Of a DNA stretch of 64,000 nt, positions 28,701 to 42,487 are shown one piece after another. Source of the stretch: Petrolisthes cinctipes. Lineage: Eukaryota > Arthropoda > Malacostraca > Decapoda > Porcellanidae. The stretch spans positions 1,488,001 through 1,552,000 of the forward strand of contig JAWQEG010000516.1 of NCBI GenBank assembly GCA_033782935.1, in the 5' to 3' direction. Made by a program: the position numbers and the translations under genes. How positions within the stretch are numbered: the stretch's first letter is position 1; each line of letters opens with the position of its first letter. The notes beneath the pieces were generated by a model. That model worked only from the letters and a program-made list of their open reading frames with translations. It had not been told where the DNA came from and did no database searches.

Positions 28701-29965
28701 AAACATGTCCAAAATCGATATTTTAGGTGCAAAAAGTCGATATGTGCATGCATATTCAGTACCCGTTTATATCTCAAATTCAAGCTCAAAACACCCGAAA
28801 ACTCGATTTTTTTGGGTCCCAGAAGCGATCTGTACATGCCTACGCAATGCTAGAATGTTTTCAAGATACAGACCTAAAACATGCTAAAAATCGATATTTT
28901 AGATGCCCAATGTCGATATGTTCATGCATCTTCTGTACTGTACCCGTTTATATCTCAAATTCAGGCTCAAAACTCCCGAAAATTCGGTATTTTTGGGTCC
29001 CAGAAGCGATCTGTGCATGCCTACTCAGTACTAGAATATTTTCAAAATAATAGCCCAATACATGCTAAAAATCGATATTTTAGGTGCCCAATGTCGATAT
29101 GTGCATGCATCTTCTGTACACGTTTATATCTCAAATTCAGGCTCAAAACTCCCGAAAATTCGATATTTTTGGGTAGAAGAAGAGATCTGTACATGCCTAC
29201 TCAGTGATAGAATGTTTGCAAAATATAGGCTCAAAACATGCTAAAAATCGATATTTTATGTGTCCCAAGTCGATGTGTGCATAGATATTCTGTATCAGTT
29301 TATATCTCAAATTCAGGCTCAAAACACCCGAAAATTCGATGTTTTTCGGTCCTAGATGCAATCTGTATATGCCTAGTCCGTGTTTAAGTATTTTCAAAAT
29401 ACATGCCCAAAACATGCTGAAAATCGATATTTTATCTGCCTATAGTCAATATGTGCATGCATCATCTGTACCCGTTTATATCTTAAATTCAGGCTCTAAA
29501 CACCCAAAAATTCGGTATTTTTGGGTCCCAGAAGCGATCTGGTATACATGCCTACTCAGTGTTAGAGTATTTTAAAAATACAGGCCATAAAACATGCTGA
29601 AAATCGATATTTTAGGAGCCCAAAGTCGATATGTTCATGCATCTTCTGCACCCGTTTATATCTCAAATTCAGGCTCAAAACACCCGAAAATTCGGTATTT
29701 TTGGGTCCCAGAAGCGATCTGTACATGCCTACTTCTTGCTAGAATGTTTTCAAGATACAGACCCCAAAAAAGCCTAAAATCGATATTTTAGGTGCAAAAA
29801 ATCGATATGTGCATGTATCTTCAGTACCGGTTTACATCTCAAATTCAGGCTCAAACACCCGAATATTCAATATTTTTAAGTTCCAGAAGCGATCTGTACA
29901 TGTTTACTTAGTGCTAGAATGTTTTTAAAATATAGGTTTAAAACATACTAAAATTTATATTTTAG
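25728..29965 (+). repeat. Q unit 1, 4238-bp 24-monomer higher-order repeat
   Basis: About 24 monomers. It begins like a P unit, with variant AGAAGGGACCTG, then passes into monomers not found in P, including CATGCCCCAAAATCG near 27821. The same 4238-bp span recurs exactly at 33488-37725. P plus Q makes a 5999-bp composite unit. Confidence 0.82.
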
Positions 29966-31726
29966 GTGTCCCAAGTCGATATGTGCATGCACCTTCTGTA
30001 CTCGTTTATATCTCAAAATCAGGCTCAAAACACCCGAAAATTCGGTATTTTTTGGTCCCAGATGCAACCTGTATATGCCTACTCCATGCTAGAATGTTTT
30101 CAAGATACAGACCCAAAACATGCCCAAAATCGATATTTTAGGTGCAAAAAGTCGATATGTGCATGCATCTTCAGTCCCGTTTATATCTTAAATTCAGGCT
30201 CAAAACACCCGAAAATTCGATATTTTTGGGTCCCAGAAGCGATCTGTATATGCCTACGCAGTGCTAAAATGTTTTCAAAATATAGACTCAAAACATGCTA
30301 AAAATCGATATTTTGGGTGCCCAAAGTCGATATGTACATGTATTTTCTGTACCCGATTATATCTCAAATTCAGGCTCAAAACACCCGAAAATTCGATATT
30401 TTTGTGTCCTAGAAGCGATCTGTACATGCCTACTCCGTGTTAGAATAATTTCAAAATATAGGCCCATAACATGCTCAAAATCGATATTTTGGGTGCCCAA
30501 AGTCGATATGTGCATGCATCTTCTGTACTCGTTTATATCTCAAATTCAGGCTCAAAACACGCGAAAATTCGATATTTTTTGGTCCCAGAAGCGATCTGTA
30601 TATACCTACTCCACGCTAAAATATTTTCAAGAAACAGACCCAAAACATGTCCAAAATCGATATTTTAGGTGCAAAAAGTCGATATGTGCATGCATATTCA
30701 GTACCCGTTTATATCTCAAATTCAAGCTCAAAACACCCGAAAACTCGATTTTTTCGGTTCCCAGAAGCGATCTGTACATGCCTACACAATGCTAGAATGT
30801 TTTCAAGATACAGACCTAAAACATGCTAAAAATCGATATTTTAGATGCCCAATGTCGATATGTGCATGCATCTTCTGTACACGTTTATATCTCAAATTCA
30901 GGCTCAAAACACCCGAAAATTCGATATTTTTGGGTAGAAGAAGAGATCTGTACATGCCTACTCAGTGATAGAATGTTTGCAAAATATAGGCTCAAAACAT
31001 GCTAAAAATCGATATTTTAGGTGTCCCAAGTCGATGTGTGCATAGATATTCTGTATCAGTTTATATCTCAAATTCAGGCTCAAAACACCCGAAAATTCGA
31101 TGTTTTTGGGTCCTAGATGCAATCTGTATATGCCTTGTCCGTGTTTAAGTATTTTCAAAATACATGCCCAAAACATGCTGAAAATCGATATTTTAGCTGC
31201 CCATAGTCAATATGTGCATGCATCATCTGTACCCGTTTATATCTTAAATTCAGGCTCTAAACACCCAAAAATTCGGTATTTTTGGGTCCCAGAAGCGATC
31301 TGGTATACATGCCTACTCAGTGTTAGAGTATTTTAAAAATACAGGCCATAAAACATGCTGAAAATCGATATTTTAGGAGCCCAAAGTCGATATGTTCATG
31401 CATCTTCTGCACCCGTTTATATCTCAAATTCAGGCTCAAAACACCCGAAAATTCGGTATTTTTGGGTCCCAGAAGCGATCTGTACATGCCTACTTCTTGC
31501 TAGAATGTTTTCAAGATACAGACCCCAAAAAAGCCTAAAATCGATATTTTAGGTGCAAAAAATCGATATGTGCATGTATCTTCAGTACCGGTTTACATCT
31601 CAAATTCAGGCTCAAACACCCGAATATTCAATAATTTTAAGTTCCAGAAGCGATCTGTACATGTTTACTTAGTGCTAGAATGTTTTTAAAATATAGGTTT
31701 AAAACATACTAAAATTTATATTTTAG
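29966..31726 (+). repeat. P unit 2
   Basis: 1761-bp ten-monomer unit, near-identical to the P unit at 23967 at offset 5999. It keeps the same private variants as the other P units. Confidence 0.85.
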
Positions 31727-33487
31727 GTGTCCCAAGTCGATATGTGCATGCACCTTCTGTACTCGTTTATATCTCAAAATCAGGCTCAAAACACCCGAAA
31801 ATTCGGTATTTTTTGGTCCCAGATGCAACCTGTATATGCCTACTCCATGCTAGAATGTTTTCAAGATACAGACCCAAAACATGCCCAAAATCGATATTTT
31901 AGGTGCAAAAAGTCGATATGTGCATGCATCTTCAGTCCCGTTTATATCTTAAATTCATGCTCAAAACACCCGAAAATTCGATATTTTTGGGTCCCAGAAG
32001 CGATCTGTATATGCCTACGCAGTGCTAAAATGTTTTCAAAATATAGACTCAAAACATGCTAAAAATCGATATTTTGGGTGCCCAAAGTCGATATGTACAT
32101 GTATTTTCTGTACCCGATTATATCTCAAATTCAGGCTCAAAACACCCGAAAATTCGATATTTTTGTGTCCTAGAAGCGATCTGTACATGCCTACTCCGTG
32201 TTAGAATAATTTCAAAATATAGGCCCATAACATGCTCAAAATCGATATTTTGGGTGCCCAAAGTCGATATGTGCATGCATCTTCTGTACTCGTTTATATC
32301 TCAAATTCAGGCTCAAAACACGCGAAAATTCGATATTTTTTGGTCCCAGAAGCGATCTGTATATACCTACTCCACGCTAAAATATTTTCAAGAAACAGAC
32401 CCAAAACATGTCCAAAATCGATATTTTAGGTGCAAAAAGTCGATATGTGCATGCATATTCAGTACCCGTTTATATCTCAAATTCAAGCTCAAAACACCCG
32501 AAAACTCGATTTTTTCGGTTCCCAGAAGAGATCTGTACATGCCTACACAATGCTAGAATGTTTTCAAGATACAGACCTAAAACATGCTAAAAATCGATAT
32601 TTTAGATGCCCAATGTCGATATGTGCATGCATCTTCTGTACACGTTTATATCTCAAATTCAGGCTCAAAACACCCGAAAATTCGATATTTTTGGGTAGAA
32701 GAAGAGATCTGTACATGCCTACTCAGTGATAGAATGTTTGCAAAATATAGGCTCAAAACATGCTAAAAATCGATATTTTAGGTGTCCCAAGTCGATGTGT
32801 GCATAGATATTCTGTATCAGTTTATATCTCAAATTCAGGCTCAAAACACCCGAAAATTCGATGTTTTTGGGTCCTAGATGCAATCTGTATATGCCTTGTC
32901 CGTGTTTAAGTATTTTCAAAATACATGCCCAAAACATGCTGAAAATCGATATTTTAGCTGCCCATAGTCAATATGTGCATGCATCATCTGTACCCGTTTA
33001 TATCTTAAATTCAGGCTCTAAACACCCAAAAATTCGGTATTTTTGGGTCCCAGAAGCGATCTGGTATACATGCCTACTCAGTGTTAGAGTATTTTAAAAA
33101 TACAGGCCATAAAACATGCTGAAAATCGATATTTTAGGTGCCCAAAGTCGATATGTTCATGCATCTTCTGCACCCGTTTATATCTCAAATTCAGGCTCAA
33201 AACACCCGAAAATTCGGTATTTTTGGGTCCCAGAAGCGATCTGTACATGCCTACTTCTTGCTAGAATATTTTCAAGATACAGACCCAAAAAAAGCCTAAA
33301 ATCGATATTTTAGGTGCAAAAAATCGATATGTGCATGTATCTTCAGTACCGGTTTACATCTCAAATTCAGGCTCAAACACCCGAATATTCAATAATTTTA
33401 AGTTCCAGAAGCGATCTGTACATGTTTACTTAGTGCTAGAATGTTTTTAAAATATAGGTTTAAAACATACTAAAATTTATATTTTAG
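31727..33487 (+). repeat. P unit 3
   Basis: Immediate tandem copy of P unit 2 at offset 1761. A few private substitutions occur, for example TTCATGCTC near 31960 instead of TTCAGGCTC and CCCAGAAGAGATC near 32522. Confidence 0.85.
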
Positions 33488-36400
33488 GTGTCCCAAGTCG
33501 ATATGTGCATGCACCTTCTGTACTCGTTTATATCTCAAATTCAGGCTCAAAACACCCGAAAATTCGGTATTTTTTGGTCCCAGATGCAACCTGTATATGC
33601 CTACTCCATGCTAGAATGTTTTCAAGATACAGACCCAAAACATGCCCAAAATCGATATTTTAGGTGCAAAAAGTCGATATGTGCATGCATCTTCAGTCCC
33701 GTTTATATCTTAAATTCAGGCTCAAAATACCCGAAAATTCGATATTTTTGGGTCCCAGAAGCGATCTGTATATGCCTACGCAGTGCTAAAATGTTTTCAA
33801 AATGTAGACTCAAAACATGCTAAAAATCGATATTTTGGGTGCCCAAAGTCGATATGTACATGTATTTTCTGTACCCGATTATATCTCAAATTCAGGCTCA
33901 AAACACCCGAAAATTCGATATTTTTGTGTCTCAGAAGCGATCTGTACATGCCTACTCCGTGTTAGAATAATTTCAAAATATAGGCCCATAACATGCTCAA
34001 AATCGATATTTTGGGTGCCCAAAGTCGATATGTGCAAGCATCTTCTGTACTCGTTTATATCTCAAATTCAGGCTCAAAACACGCGAAAATTCGATATTTT
34101 TTGGTCCCAGAAGGGACCTGTATATACCTACTCCACGCTAGAATATTTTCAAGAAACAGACCCAAAACATGTCCAAAATCGATATTTTAGGTGCAAAAAG
34201 TCGATATGTGCATGCATATTCAGTACCCGTTTATATCTCAAATTCAAGCTCAAAACACCCGAAAACTCGATATTTTTGGGTCCCAGAAGCGATCTGTACA
34301 TGCCTACGCAATGCTAGAATGTTTTCAAGATACAGACCTAAAACATGCTAAAAATCGATATTTTAGATGCCCAATGTCGATATGTTCATGCATCTTCTGT
34401 ACTGTACCCGTTTATATCTCAAATTCAGGCTCAAAACTCCCGAAAATTCGGTATTTTTGGGTCCCAGAAGCGATCTGTGCATGCCTACTCAGTACTAGAA
34501 TATTTTCAAAATAATAGCCCAATACATGCTAAAAATCGATATTTTAGGTGCCCAATGTCGATATGTGCATGCATCTTCTGTACACGTTTATATCTCAAAT
34601 TCAGGCTCAAAACACCCGAAAATTCGATATTTTTGGGTAGAAGAAGAGATCTGTACATGCCTACTCAGTGCTAGAATGTTTGCAAAATATAGGCTCAAAA
34701 CATGCTAAAAATCGATATTTTATGTGTCCCAAGTCGATGTGTGCATAGATATTCTGTATCAGTTTATATCTCAAATTCAGGCTCAAAACACCCGAAAATT
34801 CGATGTTTTTGGGTCCTAGATGCAATCTGTATATGCCTAGTCCGTGTTTAAGTTTTTTCAAAATACATGCCCAAAACATGCTGAAAATCGATATTTTAGC
34901 TGCCCATAGTCAATATGTGCATGCATCATCTGTACCCGTTTATATCTTAAATTCAGGCTCTAAACACCCAAAAATTCGGTATTTTTGGGTCCCAGAAGCG
35001 ATCTGGTATACATGCCTACTCAGTGTTAGAGTATTTTAAAAATACAGGCCATAAAACATGCTGAAAATCGATATTTTAGGTGCCCAAAGTCGATATGTTC
35101 ATGCATCTTCTGCACCCGTTTATATCTCAAATTCAGGCTCAAAACACCCGAAAATTCGGTATTTTTGGGTCTCAGAAGCGATCTGTACATGCCTACTTCT
35201 TGCTAGAATGTTTTCAAGATTCAGACCCAAAAAAAGCCTAAAATCGATATTTTAGGTGCAAAAAATCGATATGTGCATGTATCTTCAGTACCGGTTTACA
35301 TCTCAAATTCAGGCTCAAACACCCGAATATTCAATAATTTTAAGTTCCAGAAGCGATCTGTACATGTTTACTTAGTGCTAGAATGTTTTTAAAATATAGG
35401 TTTAAAACATACTAAAATTTATATTTTAGGTGTCCCAAGTCGATATGTGCATGCACCTTCTGTACTCGTTTATATCTCAAATTCAGGCTCAAAACACGCG
35501 AAAATTCGATATTTTTTGGTCCCAGAATTGACCTGTATATACCTACTCCACGCTAGAATGTTTTCAAGATACAGACCCAAAACATGCCCCAAAATCGATA
35601 TTTTAGGTGCAAAAAGTCGATATGTGCATGCTTATTCAGTACCCGTTTATATCTCAAATTCAGGCTCAAAACACCCGAAAATTCGATATTTTTGGGTTTT
35701 AGATGCAATCTGTATATGCCTACTTCGTGTTTAAGTATTTTCAAAATAAATGCCCAAAACATGCTGAAAATCGATATTTTAGCTGCCCATAGTCAATATG
35801 TGCATGCATCTTCAGTACCCGTTTATATCTTAAATTCAGGCTCAAAACACCCGAAAATTCGATATTTTTGGGTCCCAGAAGCGATCTGTATATGCCTACG
35901 CAGTGCTAAAATGTTTTCAAAATATAGACTCAAAACATGCTAAAAATCGATATTTTGGGTGCCCAAAGTCGATATGTACATGTATTTTCTGTACCCGATT
36001 ATATCTCAAATTCAGGCTCAAAACACCCGAAATATCGATATTTTGATGTCCCAGAAGCGATCTGCACATGCCTACTCCGTGTTAGAATACTTTCAAAATA
36101 TAGGCCCATAACATGCTCAAAATCGATATTTTGGGTGCCCAAAGTCGATATGTGCATGCATCTTCTGTACCCGTTTATATCTCAAATTCAGGCTCAAAAC
36201 ACCCGAAAATTCGGTATTTTTGGGTCCCAGAAGCGATCTGTACATGTCTACTCAGTGCTAGAATGTTTTTAAAATATAGGTTTAAAACATGCTAAAAATT
36301 TATATTTTAGGTGTCCCAAGTCGATATGTGCATGCATCTTCTGTACTCGTTTATATCTCAAATTCAGGCTCAAAACACGCGAAAATTCGATATTTTTTGG

Positions 36401-37725
36401 TCCCAGAAGCGACCTGTATATACCTACTCCACGCTAGAATATTTTCAAGAAACAGACCCAAAACATGTCCAAAATCGATATTTTAGGTGCAAAAAGTCGA
36501 TATGTGCATGCATATTCAGTACCCGTTTATATCTCAAATTCAAGCTCAAAACACCCGAAAACTCGATTTTTTTGGGTCCCAGAAGCGATCTGTACATGCC
36601 TACGCAATGCTAGAATGTTTTCAAGATACAGACCTAAAACATGCTAAAAATCGATATTTTAGATGCCCAATGTCGATATGTTCATGCATCTTCTGTACTG
36701 TACCCGTTTATATCTCAAATTCAGGCTCAAAACTCCCGAAAATTCGGTATTTTTGGGTCCCAGAAGCGATCTGTGCATGCCTACTCAGTACTAGAATATT
36801 TTCAAAATAATAGCCCAATACATGCTAAAAATCGATATTTTAGGTGCCCAATGTCGATATGTGCATGCATCTTCTGTACACGTTTATATCTCAAATTCAG
36901 GCTCAAAACTCCCGAAAATTCGATATTTTTGGGTAGAAGAAGAGATCTGTACATGCCTACTCAGTGATAGAATGTTTGCAAAATATAGGCTCAAAACATG
37001 CTAAAAATCGATATTTTATGTGTCCCAAGTCGATGTGTGCATAGATATTCTGTATCAGTTTATATCTCAAATTCAGGCTCAAAACACCCGAAAATTCGAT
37101 GTTTTTGGGTCCTAGATGCAATCTGTATATGCCTAGTCCGTGTTTAAGTATTTTCAAAATACATGCCCAAAACATGCTGAAAATCGATATTTTATCTGCC
37201 TATAGTCAATATGTGCATGCATCATCTGTACCCGTTTATATCTTAAATTCAGGCTCTAAACACCCAAAAATTCGGTATTTTTGGGTCCCAGAAGCGATCT
37301 GGTATACATGCCTACTCAGTGTTAGAGTATTTTAAAAATACAGGCCATAAAACATGCTGAAAATCGATATTTTAGGAGCCCAAAGTCGATATGTTCATGC
37401 ATCTTCTGCACCCGTTTATATCTCAAATTCAGGCTCAAAACACCCGAAAATTCGGTATTTTTGGGTCCCAGAAGCGATCTGTACATGCCTACTTCTTGCT
37501 AGAATGTTTTCAAGATACAGACCCCAAAAAAGCCTAAAATCGATATTTTAGGTGCAAAAAATCGATATGTGCATGTATCTTCAGTACCGGTTTACATCTC
37601 AAATTCAGGCTCAAACACCCGAATATTCAATAATTTTAAGTTCCAGAAGCGATCTGTACATGTTTACTTAGTGCTAGAATGTTTTTAAAATATAGGTTTA
37701 AAACATACTAAAATTTATATTTTAG
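33488..37725 (+). repeat. Q unit 2
   Basis: Second 4238-bp unit, collinear with 25728-29965 at offset 7760 without net length change. Private substitutions are few, such as CCCAGAATTGACC near 35522. Confidence 0.83.
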
Positions 37726-40700
37726 GTGTCCCAAGTCGATATGTGCATGCACCTTCTGTACTCGTTTATATCTCAAAATCAGGCTCAAAACACCCGAAAA
37801 TTCGGTATTTTTTGGTCCCAGATGCAACCTGTATATGCCTACTCCATGCTAGAATGTTTTCAAGATACAGACCCAAAACATGCCCAAAATCGATATTTTA
37901 GGTGCAAAAAGTCGATATGTGCATGCATCTTCAGTCCCGTTTATATCTTAAATTCAGGCTCAAAACACCCGAAAATTCGATATTTTTGGGTCCCAGAAGC
38001 GATCTGGTATACATGCCTACTCAGTGTTAGAGTATTTTAAAAATACAGGCCATAAAACATGCTGAAAATCGATATTTTAGGTGCCCAAAGTCGATATGTT
38101 CATGCATCTTCTGCACCCGTTTATATCTCAAATTCAGGCTCAAAACACCCGAAAATTCGGTATTTTTGGGTCTCAGAAGCGATCTGTACATGCCTACTTC
38201 TTGCTAGAATGTTTTCAAGATTCAGACCCAAAAAAAGCCTAAAATCGATATTTTAGGTGCAAAAAATCGATATGTGCATGTATCTTCAGTACCGGTTTAC
38301 ATCTCAAATTCAGGCTCAAACACCCGAATATTCAATAATTTTAAGTTCCAGAAGCGATCTGTACATGTTTACTTAGTGCTAGAATGTTTTTAAAATATAG
38401 GTTTAAAACATACTAAAATTTATATTTTAGGTGTCCCAAGTCGATATGTGCATGCACCTTCTGTACTCGTTTATATCTCAAATTCAGGCTCAAAACACGC
38501 GAAAATTCGATATTTTTTGGTCCCAGAATTGACCTGTATATACCTACTCCACGCTAGAATGTTTTCAAGATACAGACCCAAAACATGCCCCAAAATCGAT
38601 ATTTTAGGTGCAAAAAGTCGATATGTGCATGCTTATTCAGTACCCGTTTATATCTCAAATTCAGGCTCAAAACACCCGAAAATTCGATATTTTTGGGTTT
38701 TAGATGCAATCTGTATATGCCTACTTCGTGTTTAAGTATTTTCAAAATAAATGCCCAAAACATGCTGAAAATCGATATTTTAGCTGCCCATAGTCAATAT
38801 GTGCATGCATCTTCAGTACCCGTTTATATCTTAAATTCAGGCTCAAAACACCCGAAAATTCGATATTTTTGGGTCCCAGAAGCGATCTGTATATGCCTAC
38901 GCAGTGCTAAAATGTTTTCAAAATATAGACTCAAAACATGCTAAAAATCGATATTTTGGGTGCCCAAAGTCGATATGTACATGTATTTTCTGTACCCGAT
39001 TATATCTCAAATTCAGGCTCAAAACACCCGAAATATCGATATTTTGATGTCCCAGAAGCGATCTGCACATGCCTACTCCGTGTTAGAATACTTTCAAAAT
39101 ATAGGCCCATAACATGCTCAAAATCGATATTTTGGGTGCCCAAAGTCGATATGTGCATGCATCTTCTGTACCCGTTTATATCTCAAATTCAGGCTCAAAA
39201 CACCCGAAAATTCGGTATTTTTGGGTCCCAGAAGCGATCTGTACATGTCTACTCAGTGCTAGAATGTTTTTAAAATATAGGTTTAAAACATGCTAAAAAT
39301 TTATATTTTAGGTGTCCCAAGTCGATATGTGCATGCATCTTCTGTACTCGTTTATATCTCAAATTCAGGCTCAAAACACGCGAAAATTCGATATTTTTTG
39401 GTCCCAGAAGCGACCTGTATATACCTACTCCACGCTAGAATATTTTCAAGAAACAGACCCAAAACATGTCCAAAATCGATATTTTAGGTGCAAAAAGTCG
39501 ATATGTGCATGCATATTCAGTACCCGTTTATATCTCAAATTCAAGCTCAAAACACCCGAAAACTCGATTTTTTTGGGTCCCAGAAGCGATCTGTACATGC
39601 CTACGCAATGCTAGAATGTTTTCAAGATACAGACCTAAAACATGCTAAAAATCGATATTTTAGATGCCCAATGTCGATATGTTCATGCATCTTCTGTACT
39701 GTACCCGTTTATATCTCAAATTCAGGCTCAAAACTCCCGAAAATTCGGTATTTTTGGGTCCCAGAAGCGATCTGTGCATGCCTACTCAGTACTAGAATAT
39801 TTTCAAAATAATAGCCCAATACATGCTAAAAATCGATATTTTAGGTGCCCAATGTCGATATGTGCATGCATCTTCTGTACACGTTTATATCTCAAATTCA
39901 GGCTCAAAACTCCCGAAAATTCGATATTTTTGGGTAGAAGAAGAGATCTGTACATGCCTACTCAGTGATAGAATGTTTGCAAAATATAGGCTCAAAACAT
40001 GCTAAAAATCGATATTTTATGTGTCCCAAGTCGATGTGTGCATAGATATTCTGTATCAGTTTATATCTCAAATTCAGGCTCAAAACACCCGAAAATTCGA
40101 TGTTTTTGGGTCCTAGATGCAATCTGTATATGCCTAGTCCGTGTTTAAGTATTTTCAAAATACATGCCCAAAACATGCTGAAAATCGATATTTTATCTGC
40201 CTATAGTCAATATGTGCATGCATCATCTGTACCCGTTTATATCTTAAATTCAGGCTCTAAACACCCAAAAATTCGGTATTTTTGGGTCCCAGAAGCGATC
40301 TGGTATACATGCCTACTCAGTGTTAGAGTATTTTAAAAATACAGGCCATAAAACATGCTGAAAATCGATATTTTAGGAGCCCAAAGTCGATATGTTCATG
40401 CATCTTCTGCACCCGTTTATATCTCAAATTCAGGCTCAAAACACCCGAAAATTCGGTATTTTTGGGTCCCAGAAGCGATCTGTACATGCCTACTTCTTGC
40501 TAGAATGTTTTCAAGATACAGACCCCAAAAAAGCCTAAAATCGATATTTTAGGTGCAAAAAATCGATATGTGCATGTATCTTCAGTACCGGTTTACATCT
40601 CAAATTCAGGCTCAAACACCCGAATATTCAATAATTTTAAGTTCCAGAAGCGATCTGTACATGTTTACTTAGTGCTAGAATGTTTTTAAAATATAGGTTT

Positions 40701-40726
40701 AAAACATACTAAAATTTATATTTTAG
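37726..40726 (+). repeat. Q' unit, 3001-bp deletion derivative of Q
   Basis: Starts like the preceding unit, then near 37990-38040 jumps to the sequence that follows 35000 in Q. This loses 1237 bp (seven monomers plus 5 bp). The rest is collinear with 35040-37725 at offset 3001, including the private CCCAGAATTGACC of Q unit 2. It therefore derives from Q unit 2 and not from Q unit 1. Confidence 0.82.
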
Positions 40727-42487
40727 GTGTCCCAAGTCGATATGTGCATGCACCTTCTGTACTCGTTTATATCTCAAAATCAGGCTCAAAACACCCGAAA
40801 ATTCGGTATTTTTTGGTCCCAGATGCAACCTGTATATGCCTACTCCATGCTAGAATGTTTTCAAGATACAGACCCAAAACATGCCCAAAATCGATATTTT
40901 AGGTGCAAAAAGTCGATATGTGCATGCATCTTCAGTCCCGTTTATATCTTAAATTCAGGCTCAAAACACCCGAAAATTCGATATTTTTGGGTCCCAGAAG
41001 CGATCTGTATATGCCTACGCAGTGCTAAAATGTTTTCAAAATATAGACTCAAAACATGCTAAAAATCGATATTTTGGGTGCCCAAAGTCGATATGTACAT
41101 GTATTTTCTGTACCCGATTATATCTCAAATTCAGGCTCAAAACACCCGAAAATTCGATATTTTTGTGTCCTAGAAGCGATCTGTACATGCCTACTCCGTG
41201 TTAGAATAATTTCAAAATATAGGCCCATAACATGCTCAAAATCGATATTTTGGGTGCCCAAAGTCGATATGTGCATGCATCTTCTGTACTCGTTTATATC
41301 TCAAATTCAGGCTCAAAACACGCGAAAATTCGATATTTTTTGGTCCCAGAAGCGATCTGTATATACCTACTCCACGCTAAAATATTTTCAAGAAACAGAC
41401 CCAAAACATGTCCAAAATCGATATTTTAGGTGCAAAAAGTCGATATGTGCATGCATATTCAGTACCCGTTTATATCTCAAATTCAAGCTCAAAACACCCG
41501 AAAACTCGATTTTTTCGGTTCCCAGAAGCGATCTGTACATGCCTACACAATGCTAGAATGTTTTCAAGATACAGACCTAAAACATGCTAAAAATCGATAT
41601 TTTAGATGCCCAATGTCGATATGTGCATGCATCTTCTGTACACGTTTATATCTCAAATTCAGGCTCAAAACACCCGAAAATTCGATATTTTTGGGTAGAA
41701 GAAGAGATCTGTACATGCCTACTCAGTGATAGAATGTTTGCAAAATATAGGCTCAAAACATGCTAAAAATCGATATTTTAGGTGTCCCAAGTCGATGTGT
41801 GCATAGATATTCTGTATCAGTTTATATCTCAAATTCAGGCTCAAAACACCCGAAAATTCGATGTTTTTGGGTCCTAGATGCAATCTGTATATGCCTTGTC
41901 CGTGTTTAAGTATTTTCAAAATACATGCCCAAAACATGCTGAAAATCGATATTTTAGCTGCCCATAGTCAATATGTGCATGCATCATCTGTACCCGTTTA
42001 TATCTTAAATTCAGGCTCTAAACACCCAAAAATTCGGTATTTTTGGGTCCCAGAAGCGATCTGGTATACATGCCTACTCAGTGTTAGAGTATTTTAAAAA
42101 TACAGGCCATAAAACATGCTGAAAATCGATATTTTAGGTGCCCAAAGTCGATATGTTCATGCATCTTCTGCACCCGTTTATATCTCAAATTCAGGCTCAA
42201 AACACCCGAAAATTCGGTATTTTTGGGTCCCAGAAGCGATCTGTACATGCCTACTTCTTGCTAGAATGTTTTCAAGATACAGACCCAAAAAAAGCCTAAA
42301 ATCGATATTTTAGGTGCAAAAAATCGATATGTGCATGTATCTTCAGTACCGGTTTACATCTCAAATTCAGGCTCAAACACCCGAATATTCAATAATTTTA
42401 AGTTCCAGAAGCGATCTGTACATGTTTACTTAGTGCTAGAATGTTTTTAAAATATAGGTTTAAAACATACTAAAATTTATATTTTAG
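40727..42487 (+). repeat. P unit 4
   Basis: 1761-bp ten-monomer unit matching the other P units. It lies directly after Q'. Confidence 0.84.
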
